Assembly: GCF_002204185.1 (NCBI RefSeq)
Contig: NZ_MXPU01000018.1
Span: forward strand, 78,106-142,105
Length of the DNA stretch: 64,000 nt
Direction of reading: 5' to 3'
DNA from: Rhizobium esperanzae
GTDB taxonomy: Bacteria > Pseudomonadota > Alphaproteobacteria > Rhizobiales > Rhizobiaceae
Below, piece by piece: positions 35,143 through 43,351 of the stretch. Made by a program: the position numbers and the translations under genes. The notes beneath the pieces are model-generated. The model was not told where the DNA came from, did not search any database, and saw only the letters and a program-made list of their open reading frames with translations. Each line of letters opens with the position of its first letter. Position 1 is the first letter of the stretch.

Positions 35143-36237
35143 ATGAAGATCGCTCAGATTGCGCCGCTCACAGAAAGTGTTCCGCCCAAGCGTTATGGCG
35201 GAACTGAACGCATTGTTTCTTTTCTCTGTGACGAACTCGTCGCCAAGAACCACGAAGTGACCCTCTTTGCCAGCGGTGATTCCGTCACCAGCGCCAAACT
35301 GATACCGTGTTCGGATGCTGCCCTGAGGCTCAATCCCGCGGTCAAGGATCAACTGCCGCATCACATAGTAATGCTGGAGCAGGTTCGCCGCCGGGCCGGT
35401 GAGTTCGACGTCCTGCATTTCCACACCGACCTGCTGCACTTCCCGCTGATTCACGAGTTCACCGACCGAGCGATCACTACCCTGCACGGGCGCCTGGATT
35501 TGCCCGACCTGCGTTCTTTCTACCAAGTTTTCGCAGACGTTCCGCTGGTGTCAGTCTCCAACGATCAGCGCAGACCGATGCCACCGGTTAATTGGTCGGG
35601 AACGGTCTATCACGGTTTACCGCCCAACCTGCTGCCGTTTACCGACAAACCGAACGGCAATTACCTCGCCTTTCTCGGCCGCATTGCGCCCGAGAAACGT
35701 CCAGACCGCGCAATCGAGATCGCCAAGCGAGCCGGAATGCCCTTGAAGATCGCGGCGAAAATCGACGCGGCGGACAAAACCTATTGGGAGACGGTGATCG
35801 AACCGATGATAAAAGGTCATCAGAATGTCGAATTCATCGGCGAGATCAACGATGACCAGAAGGCGGATTTTCTCGGTAACGCCGGTGCACTGCTGTTTCC
35901 GATAGACTGGCCGGAACCCTTCGGGCTGGTCATGATCGAGGCGATGGCATGCGGCACGCCCGTTATCGCCTTCCGCCGGGGTTCGGTGCCCGAGGTAATC
36001 GACAATGATGTTTCCGGCATTCTGGTGGATAACGTCGCCGAAGCCGCGGCGAATGTCGAATGGGCGCTAAAGCTTGACCGCCGCGGAGTGCGCGGAGCTT
36101 TCGAGAAGCGCTTCACTGCTGAACGAATGGCAACGGATTATCTGGACAAATATCGGCTGTTGCCTGGTGTTCGCTCAAACATGCCGCGACTGCGCCATTC
36201 CGACAGCTATGCCGTCGGTACGGAGCTCATCGCTTGA
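35143..36237 (+). CDS. Family 4 glycosyltransferase
   Basis: 364 aa, GT-B fold. The N-terminal domain opens MKIAQIAPLTESVPPKRYGG with the acceptor-side Gly loop. The C-terminal donor domain has LAFLGRIAPEKRPDRAI and the retaining-enzyme EX7E motif in EPFGLVMIEAMACGTPVIAF. GAGGAG precedes the ATG. No signal or TM segment, so cytoplasmic. It is 15 nt before the debranching-enzyme gene, so they form an operon and probably act on the same alpha-glucan or sugar-nucleotide-derived oligosaccharide. Acceptor and product are unknown. Confidence 0.92.
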   Translation: MKIAQIAPLTESVPPKRYGGTERIVSFLCDELVAKNHEVTLFASGDSVTSAKLIPCSDAALRLNPAVKDQLPHHIVMLEQVRRRAGEFDVLHFHTDLLHFPLIHEFTDRAITTLHGRLDLPDLRSFYQVFADVPLVSVSNDQRRPMPPVNWSGTVYHGLPPNLLPFTDKPNGNYLAFLGRIAPEKRPDRAIEIAKRAGMPLKIAAKIDAADKTYWETVIEPMIKGHQNVEFIGEINDDQKADFLGNAGALLFPIDWPEPFGLVMIEAMACGTPVIAFRRGSVPEVIDNDVSGILVDNVAEAAANVEWALKLDRRGVRGAFEKRFTAERMATDYLDKYRLLPGVRSNMPRLRHSDSYAVGTELIA

Positions 36238-36252
36238 TCAGAGGACGGGAAA

Positions 36253-38457
36253 ATGCCGATCGATTCCTCCGACAGTCTCCCGGCGCCGGCGGCCTCGGGT
36301 ACGCCGATCGCCCAGTTCATGATACCGGCAACCGCTTCCCTTCAGGAGCGGCAGCCACTAATCCTGAAACACGGCGATACATTCGGTGTTTTCGATCACA
36401 ATGGTGACGTCCTTTCCGGACCGGACAGCCCGGAGGGAATTTTCCATCGCGACACGCGCTATCTCTCCCACCTCACCTTGGCGATAAATTGCCAGAGGCC
36501 GATGCTGTTGTCTTCGACATTGCGCGACGACAATGCCTCGCTCACCTGCGACCTGACCAATCCTGATCTTTTCGACAGAGCCGGAAAGCTCATTATTGGC
36601 CACGATCAGGTGCATCTGAGACGCACCCGCTTCCTGTGGAACTCGCGTTGTCACGAGCGGCTGACAGTACGCAACTATGACGAAGCTCCGCAGCACGTCC
36701 GCATCGAGATTGCATTTGCAGCAGACTTCGCCGACCTCTTCGAGGTACGCGGAACGACGAGAGCCAAGCGGGGTCACCATCTGACGCCAATCGTCAATGG
36801 TGAGGCAATCCTTCTTTCCTATGAAGGTCTCGACCATCGCAGGCGGTCGACGAGACTGTCTTTCGATCCTCCGCCGGACGAATCAGGCAATGGGCTCGTC
36901 CGATATGACCTGCGACTTGCGCCGCACGAAACCCGCTCATTGTTCATCGAGATTGCATGCGATCCGGGAGAAGATGAAAAATCGGGTCACTGGTCCTTCT
37001 TTTTCGCTTTGCGTGACGCCCGGCGTGCCCTTCGCAACTTATCGTCGAAAACCGCTTCGATAATTACCTCGAACGAGATCTTCAACGAGGCAGCACGGCG
37101 ATGCGCGGCGGATCTGCACATGCTGGTGACCGAGACGCCGGAGGGGCCTTATCCCTATGCAGGCATTCCGTGGTTCAGCACCGTCTTCGGCCGGGACGCA
37201 CTCATCACCGCCATTCAGACGCTTTGGCTCGAACCGGAGATTGCCGGTGGCGTTCTGGGTTATCTGGCGGCAAACCAAGCGAAGGAACTAGATCCGGCCT
37301 GCGACGCGGAGCCTGGGAAAATTCTGCACGAGGTCCGCTGTGGAGAAATGGCCGAGCTGGGCGAGGTTCCGTTTCGTCGCTACTACGGCAGCATCGATTC
37401 CACGCCACTGTTCGTCATGCTGGCGGGCGAGTATCTCAAACGGACCGGCGACCTTGTAACCATCAAACGTCTTCTGCCCCAAATCGAGGCGGCATTGTCA
37501 TGGATTGAGGATTACGGCGACCGTGACGGCGACGGCTTCGTCGAGTATGGCCGACTGACTGAAGAAGGCCTGATCAATCAGGCCTGGAAAGACAGTCATG
37601 ATTCTGTTTTCCATGCCGACGGGCGTCTAGCCAAGGGGCCGATCGCAATTGCCGAAGTCCAGGCCTATGTTTACGGGGCCTGGAAGGCTGCAGCAGAAAT
37701 ATTCGAGCGCTGCGGTAAACCGGGCCGTGCAGCGGCTCTCCTTGCGAGCGCCGACCGATTACGTCTTGCCTTCGACGAGCACTTTTTCGATGAGGAGCTT
37801 GGCACCTATGTCCTGGCACTCGACGGAGATAAGCGACCTTGCAGAGTTCGATCGTCAAATGCGGGCCACGCGCTATTTACGGGCATCGCCTATCAGGAAC
37901 GGGCCGAACAGGTTGCGCATACGCTGATGAGTGCGTCATCATTCTGCGGTTGGGGCATTCGCACCGTCGCCTCAACCGAGGCACGCTATAACCCAATGAG
38001 CTACCACAACGGCTCGATCTGGCCGCACGACAATGCCTTGATCGCCAAGGGTCTCGCCGCCTATGGCTATCGAACCGCAGCGGCGAGGATATTCGATGGT
38101 CTCTTTGCCGCGTCTACCTATATCGATCTGCGGCGGCTTCCTGAACTTTTCTGCGGGCTGTCGCGTCACCGAGCGCAAGGTCCAACTTTTTATCCAGTGG
38201 CCTGCTCCCCTCAAGCCTGGGCGGCGGCAGCACCGCTGTTGCTCCTACAATCATGCCTCGGCCTCGATTTCGATCCGAGAACGTTGCAGATCAGCTTTCA
38301 TGAGCCGCAGCTTCCCACATTTCTTAACGAAGTCGTGTTGCGGCGCCTGCGGATCGGCGCCGGCTCTGTGGATATCGCGTTGCGCCGCTCCGGCCGTCAG
38401 GTCGTGGTCGATGTCATTGACCGTCAAGGCGATATCCGGATCGTCACGACCGTGTAA
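36253..38457 (+). CDS. Amylo-alpha-1,6-glucosidase/glycogen-debranching-like protein
   Basis: 734 aa. The N-terminal beta-sandwich (about 35-260, HGDTFGVFDHNGDV, RDTRYLSHLTL) is the bacterial GDE_N type. The C-terminal (alpha/alpha)6 barrel has AGIPWFSTVFGRDALITAIQ, NQAWKDSHDSVFHADG and the catalytic-region YHNGSIWPHDNALIA. It should release glucose from branch points or process small glucans, though many homologs in stress-related operons are uncharacterised. It follows the GT4 gene by 15 nt with GAGGACGG upstream. Confidence 0.9.
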   Translation: MPIDSSDSLPAPAASGTPIAQFMIPATASLQERQPLILKHGDTFGVFDHNGDVLSGPDSPEGIFHRDTRYLSHLTLAINCQRPMLLSSTLRDDNASLTCDLTNPDLFDRAGKLIIGHDQVHLRRTRFLWNSRCHERLTVRNYDEAPQHVRIEIAFAADFADLFEVRGTTRAKRGHHLTPIVNGEAILLSYEGLDHRRRSTRLSFDPPPDESGNGLVRYDLRLAPHETRSLFIEIACDPGEDEKSGHWSFFFALRDARRALRNLSSKTASIITSNEIFNEAARRCAADLHMLVTETPEGPYPYAGIPWFSTVFGRDALITAIQTLWLEPEIAGGVLGYLAANQAKELDPACDAEPGKILHEVRCGEMAELGEVPFRRYYGSIDSTPLFVMLAGEYLKRTGDLVTIKRLLPQIEAALSWIEDYGDRDGDGFVEYGRLTEEGLINQAWKDSHDSVFHADGRLAKGPIAIAEVQAYVYGAWKAAAEIFERCGKPGRAAALLASADRLRLAFDEHFFDEELGTYVLALDGDKRPCRVRSSNAGHALFTGIAYQERAEQVAHTLMSASSFCGWGIRTVASTEARYNPMSYHNGSIWPHDNALIAKGLAAYGYRTAAARIFDGLFAASTYIDLRRLPELFCGLSRHRAQGPTFYPVACSPQAWAAAAPLLLLQSCLGLDFDPRTLQISFHEPQLPTFLNEVVLRRLRIGAGSVDIALRRSGRQVVVDVIDRQGDIRIVTTV

Positions 38458-38599
38458 CATCACGACCTGGGCTCTGCTCTTAACATTGATAGCACACGCC
38501 GGATCGAGACCTGCCGGTCCGCCCTGATCGTGGCGGTTCAACTTGCTCCGCCGTTCCCGTATCTGGGGATCGTTTGCTCTCTGGCGTCCGCGTCTCGTC

Positions 38600-38935
38600 T
38601 TTAGGTGCGGAGCGCTGGCGATTGCCGTCATCAGCGTCGGATTCGCAAGGCTCGCGGATCTGGGCAAAGCAGGCATTCGACTCCGTCGTGTCTTGGGGTC
38701 ACTGGATGTTCTTGTTGCAGCGGGATCGGCCAGACTGCGCTGTCGCCAGGGGCATGCCGAAGTCTATCTCGTCTCCGTCCGAACCGAGGTCAATGCCAAG
38801 TACGCTCGCTGAAGACCAGTCGGCCGGCCGTGTCGCTCAAGGGCAAGAGCTGGTCTTCGCCCAGCCGACTTTTACAGCCGAGATCGAGTTTCGCGGAGGG
38901 ACAGACGACGGCAGCTTGCGGCCGAATTCGACGTT
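38600..38935 (+). pseudogene. Probable ATP-dependent DNA ligase (LigD-type) C-terminal remnant
   Basis: The frame near 38790-38930 reads SAGRVAQGQELVFAQPTFTA then EIEFRGGTDDGSLR, resembling the OB-fold end of bacterial ATP-dependent ligases (WVxPxLVAEIEFRGWTxDGxLRH). Preceding frames contain scraps that could be upstream ligase sequence out of frame. No intact ligase gene remains. The similarity is moderate and judged by eye. Confidence 0.5.
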
Positions 38936-39009
38936 TGGCCGGGATTGGACGCTTGGATTCAACAGCAGCAGATACCGAGGCTGTTCAGTTTCTCGTGCGC
39001 ACATTGATC

Positions 39010-41193
39010 TCAGAGATCCAGAACGCTTCGGACGCGGACGGCGAGATCTTTGATCGAAAAAGGTTTCTGCAGGAGGTGGACCCCTTTGTCGAGGCGGCCG
39101 TGATGCACGATGGCGTTGCGCGAGTAGCCAGTGGTGAACAGCGCCTTGACAGCGGGCTGCAGCTCCCTCGCTTTTGCGACCAGGTCGGCGCCGCTCATGC
39201 CCCCGGGTAACACAACATCGGTAAAAATAAGATCCACCGGCAGGTTAAACTTCAGGACCTGCAGAGCTGTCGGGCCGTCCTTTGCTTCCAGCACGCGATA
39301 ACCGAGCTCCGTCAACGACTCCACGGAATAGGCAAGCACATCGGGGTCATCCTCGACCACCAGGACGATCTCCCCTGAACCTGCTTCGGGCAGTGGCATG
39401 GGGTCGACGGTTGCCTCATCAACTTGGCCCGACAGGAGCCTCGGCAGGTAAATCTTAACCGTCGTTCCCTGTCCTACCTCGGAATAGATTTTCACATGCC
39501 CCTTCGACTGCTTGGCGAAACCGTAGACCTGGCTAAGCCCGAGCCCGGTCCCTTTGCCCTGGTCCTTGGTCGTGAAAAACGGCTCGAAAGCACGAGCGAC
39601 CGTTTCTGCGTCCATCCCCGCTCCGGTGTCGGAAACCGATATTGCAACATATTGCCCCGGCACCACTTCGGCGTGATTTACTGAATAGGCCTCATCCAGG
39701 TGAGCGTTGAAGGTTTCGATCGTGAGCTTCCCGCCACTCGACATCGCGTCCCGTGCATTGATGGCCAGATTGAGGAGCGCACTCTCCAGCGCATTCGGAT
39801 CTGCTTCCGTCTTCCAGAGGCCGCCGGCAAGAACGATCTCGATCTCGTAAATTTCTCCCAGCGTTCGATGCAAAAGATCGGACATCCCCCGAATGAGACC
39901 ATTGGCGTCGACGGGCTTCGGATCGAGCGGCTGACGCCTGGCGAAGGCGAGGAGCCGTTGTGTCAACACCGCCGCTCTTTCGGCGCCGCTCATCGCCTGC
40001 GAAGCAGCGCGGCGAAGCCGGCCTGCATCAGCTGGCAGCGTCCGCAAAAGCGTGTCGAGATTTCCAACGATGATCTGCAGCAGGTTGTTGAAGTCATGTG
40101 CGACGCCGCCGGTCAGCTGACCGACCGCCTCCATCTTTTGGGCTTGCCGCAGAGCCTCGGCATTGCGGGTCAACTCATCCGTCTTCTGGGCGACAAGATC
40201 TTCCAGGTGAGCATTCAATTCCTTGAGAGCCTCTTCCGCGCGTCGTCGCTCCTCCAGTTCACGTTGCGCGGCCTCAAACAGGCGAGAGTTGTCGATGGCA
40301 ACAGCGGCCTCACCCGCAAGGCCAAGGAGTCCCCGCTCCGACTCCTCGCTGAACATGCCGGTATCGGCATGGCCGAAGAACAAGCCGCCGATCACCTCTC
40401 CTGTGCGGGAAATGACAGGCACCGCGAGATAGCTCCTGACGGGAAGATGCCCTTCCGGCATCCCGGCATAAGGAGCGTTTTGTCCATAACGAGGATCCTT
40501 CGTGATATCATCCGACCGAACGATGCCTTCCCCGCTGAATGTTGCCGCAAACATGGCCGTGTTACGCGGCACGGGAAAACTTGAGGAAGCTTCTTGCGGC
40601 GCGCCTGCGAGCGAATAGAGCATGTAGCTATCGCCCGCATGATCGACGAGGTTGTAGAAAAACGCGCCGAACTGCGCCCTTGTCAGTTCGACACCTGCGT
40701 CAGTCACCGCCTGAACGAGCCGTTCAAGGTCATTTTCGCGCGCAAGGATAGCTCCTGCACGATTGAAGACCTCCAATGCGCGCGTGCGCTCGCGCAGCGC
40801 GGATTCCGTGCGCCGTTGCTTGGTGCGATCTCTGAGGATTTTTACGAAACCGGTCAGGCCTTGGCCATTGGCAAACAGCGGCGTGGTTTCGCCTACCGCC
40901 CAAATCTTGCTCCCGTCCTTGCGAAATCGCCACCCCTCGCCGCCGCCTCTGCCGTTTGCCTTTGCGTCGGCAAGCTCGGTGGCCAGCAAACCTGCGGCGT
41001 CCTTATCAGCCGGGAAAATCTCGAGCAGAGTCTTTCCCAGCATCTCATCTTCAGTCCAGCCAAGCAGATTGCTAGCCCCCTTGCTCCAGCTGACGACGAT
41101 TCCGTGCGGGTCTAAGATGATGATGCCGGTATCAACTGCACTGTCGAGGATCTGCTGAAGTCGCTCGGCAGGCAGATACGTGGATGAGGTCAT
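39010..41193 (-). CDS. PAS-GAF hybrid sensor histidine kinase with receiver domain
   Basis: 727 aa. PAS domain (about 8-130; GIIILDPHGIVVSWSKGASN), GAF domain (about 145-310), coiled coil, HisKA with phospho-acceptor His in TGGVAHDFNNLLQIIVGNLD (~375), HATPase_c with GKGTGLGLSQVYGF, and a C-terminal receiver (~605-727) with LVVEDDPDV, phospho-acceptor Asp in LIFTDVVLPGG and Lys in LLQKPFS. No TM segments, so a soluble sensor. It stands between the GT4/debranching pair and the SDR-GH15 pair on the opposite strand and may sense the same stress. No dedicated output regulator is adjacent. Confidence 0.92.
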   Translation of the reverse strand: MTSSTYLPAERLQQILDSAVDTGIIILDPHGIVVSWSKGASNLLGWTEDEMLGKTLLEIFPADKDAAGLLATELADAKANGRGGGEGWRFRKDGSKIWAVGETTPLFANGQGLTGFVKILRDRTKQRRTESALRERTRALEVFNRAGAILARENDLERLVQAVTDAGVELTRAQFGAFFYNLVDHAGDSYMLYSLAGAPQEASSSFPVPRNTAMFAATFSGEGIVRSDDITKDPRYGQNAPYAGMPEGHLPVRSYLAVPVISRTGEVIGGLFFGHADTGMFSEESERGLLGLAGEAAVAIDNSRLFEAAQRELEERRRAEEALKELNAHLEDLVAQKTDELTRNAEALRQAQKMEAVGQLTGGVAHDFNNLLQIIVGNLDTLLRTLPADAGRLRRAASQAMSGAERAAVLTQRLLAFARRQPLDPKPVDANGLIRGMSDLLHRTLGEIYEIEIVLAGGLWKTEADPNALESALLNLAINARDAMSSGGKLTIETFNAHLDEAYSVNHAEVVPGQYVAISVSDTGAGMDAETVARAFEPFFTTKDQGKGTGLGLSQVYGFAKQSKGHVKIYSEVGQGTTVKIYLPRLLSGQVDEATVDPMPLPEAGSGEIVLVVEDDPDVLAYSVESLTELGYRVLEAKDGPTALQVLKFNLPVDLIFTDVVLPGGMSGADLVAKARELQPAVKALFTTGYSRNAIVHHGRLDKGVHLLQKPFSIKDLAVRVRSVLDL

Positions 41194-41847
41194 CTTCTAC
41201 CATCGGCAGTGAAAAAGGGCGGTTTGGCTCAAAAGTATCACAAGCATCTTTATGGTCCAGCAGTGCTTTGATGGCGTCGGAATCTTGTCTGCTGGCAACG
41301 TTCCAGTTGCCGAGGTGGCTTTGCCAGGACATGAAATCAGAGCAGTGGAAAACTGGGTGCGGGTAGCCCGCATATTCTCTGTCGATGCCGCACGGCACGT
41401 AACTTGCCGTCTCCGCCGGGCTTTTGCCGAAATCGAATGGGACTTCGGCGCAGCAACAAGGTTTGCTCATCGGGTCGCAGAAAAAGTGGCTATTCGCTTG
41501 GACGTCGATGCCTTTCGACTTGGCAATCCACCTGATCCCTACAGTGGGTCGTGCGGAGGCAAGTTTTGGCCCGCTCCCGATCAAGCGATGCTCCGCGCGG
41601 CCCGACAGCTCTATGATCGGCGCAGATCATTCGGAGTCCCCTTGCGGCCGAAGTCTCTGACACATTGGATCGATCCTCAGAGAGCGAGCGGAAACTCAGC
41701 TTGGCTAATGCAAATCCCAACCTCGACGGCGCCTACTGCGGCGCCATCTTCTCCGGCCCCTCCGACAGCGTCAGTAATTGCGGCGAGGTTCCACAGTCAC
41801 CTCTCCGAACATAACTCCTCGCGTCAGGGGCTTGGAGAGGAAATCAT
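41194..41847. other. Stretch without an identified gene
   Basis: About 650 nt. Long open frames exist on both strands (plus 41252-41938; minus 41132-41584) with protein-like composition, but no domain is recognisable in either. One may be a gene relic. The segment just before 41848 may contain the start of the neighbouring NmrA remnant. Confidence 0.4.
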
Positions 41848-42258
41848 GTGGGAAGCCAAGAACAATGGCGCTTGCCTCGGCGGGACGGGTGCGTCCCCGC
41901 CAGCCTCGAGCTGCCGATGGTCGCACCGGAGGATCTAGGAAAGGTGGCCGCGCGGCTGTTGCAGGCGCCGATCGAGCAGGTCGGTACATATCCCGCAGAG
42001 GGGCCGCAACGCTATTCCCCAATGATGTCGCCGCAGCCTTCGCTGCCGCCCTCGCTCGGCCCGTTCGCGTCGACGTATTCCCGCGCGAAAGCTGGGAAGA
42101 CGCATTTCGCAGTTTTGGCTTCTCCGACGCCGCGGCCCGCTCCTATGACGGCCCTCACCGCGGACGGTCCCGAGTATCCCGATAATCCTGTTCGCGGTTC
42201 GATTTCGCTCCAAACCTACATAAGAAAACTCGTTCAGGCCCATGCTGACGCCTCCTGA
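41848..42258 (+). pseudogene. NmrA-like NAD(P)-binding protein, C-terminal remnant with two frameshifts
   Basis: One frame reads CVPASLELPMVAPEDLGKVA and GTYPAEGPQRYSP; the adjacent frame then carries NDVAAAFAAALARPVRVDVF and WEDAFRSFGFSD; finally the first frame resumes with TADGPEYPDNPVRGSISLQT. Joined, these make a continuous NmrA/TMR-type C-terminal domain. Two compensating indels near 42015 and 42150 and absence of the N-terminal Rossmann half mark it as a pseudogene. Confidence 0.8.
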
Positions 42259-42492
42259 TGGGAGGAAGGAATCCGATTTCGGTTCAAGTTTCAACCCGAG
42301 AGGCTGGGCAAACTTTACCGCATTGTCACAGAGATTGGGTAACCACGCGCATGAGAGACAAGGGCGGCTTGCCGACGGGAACGGCCGCTCAACATGCTGA
42401 AGACATCAGCAAAGCTCTTTGGAATCCGGCCGACCATCAAGATTGATCATAGGGCGCTCCGATTTGCGGTCGCTGACGCAAATCGCTTGCCA

Positions 42493-42518
42493 GGAACAAC
42501 GCGCTTCCGATTGGCGTT
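42493..42518 (+). promoter_or_regulatory. EcfG-type (general stress sigma factor) promoter
   Basis: GGAAC at 42493-42497, 17-nt spacer, CGTT at 42515-42518, an exact match to the EcfG/RpoE2 consensus. It lies about 50 nt upstream of the SDR start and should drive the SDR-glucoamylase operon under general stress. Confidence 0.78.
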
Positions 42519-42568
42519 ATTGGTCGTGGCGATGACGCTTCCCCTTTGGTTGATGCTCGGACATTACG

Positions 42569-43351
42569 ATGAACCTCGGACTTAGCAACAGACGTGTTCT
42601 CGTGACGGGCGGCAACTCTGGTCTCGGAGCCGCAATATCGAAGGCCTTCGCCGCCGAGGGTGCACGAGTTGCAATCAACTATCTGCTAAATCCAACAGAA
42701 GCCGAGAGGCTGGTTGAGGAATTCACCGCCGCCGGCGGCGAAGCCCTTGGTCTGATGGCCGACATCAGTGACCCCGAGGCTGTCGAGACGATGTTCGGTG
42801 CAATGGACAGCGCATGGGGCGGCATCGACATACTGGTCAACAACGCCGGCATCGACGGCGGATATGCGCTCGGCTGGGAAGCCGATCCAGATGCCTGGGG
42901 CAGGGTAGTCGACATCAACCTGAAGGGAACATATCTGTGTGCGCGCGAAGCACTCAAACGCATGGTGGTCCAGAGGTCAGGCGTTGTACTGAATACCACC
43001 AGCGTTCACGAGGTGATCGCCTGGAGCGGCTACAGCGCCTATGCCGCTAGCAAGGCGGCCGTATCGATGATGTCCAAGTCGCTGGCACAGGAGGCGGCGC
43101 CGCATGGCGTTCGCGTTCTATGCATCGCGCCGGGCGCTATCCGCACCCCGATCAACCAGGCGGTCTGGCAAGATGCGGAGGGCTACAGGGATTTGCTGAC
43201 GAAGATTCCGCTGGGCCGTATTGGCGAGCCCGAGGACGTCGCAAACGTCGTCGTCATGCTGGCGTCAGATGCCGCCGGCTACATGACCGGGACGACGGTC
43301 TTCGTCGATGGAGGCATGACCGATTATCCCTCTTTTGCGCATGGTGGGTGA
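42569..43351 (+). CDS. Short-chain dehydrogenase (glucose 1-dehydrogenase-like SDR)
   Basis: 260 aa classical SDR. Cofactor motif TGGNSGLGAAISKAFAAEG, NNAG in ILVNNAGIDGG, catalytic Ser in NTTSVHEV, Tyr-x3-Lys in YSAYAASKAA. The C-terminal signature PLGRIGEPEDVANVVVMLAS and VFVDGGMT matches glucose-dehydrogenase-like SDRs. It precedes the GH15 gene with overlapping stop/start (TGATG), so the two are translationally coupled. It probably oxidises glucose or a related sugar; substrate inferred from family and partner. Confidence 0.92.
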   Translation: MNLGLSNRRVLVTGGNSGLGAAISKAFAAEGARVAINYLLNPTEAERLVEEFTAAGGEALGLMADISDPEAVETMFGAMDSAWGGIDILVNNAGIDGGYALGWEADPDAWGRVVDINLKGTYLCAREALKRMVVQRSGVVLNTTSVHEVIAWSGYSAYAASKAAVSMMSKSLAQEAAPHGVRVLCIAPGAIRTPINQAVWQDAEGYRDLLTKIPLGRIGEPEDVANVVVMLASDAAGYMTGTTVFVDGGMTDYPSFAHGG

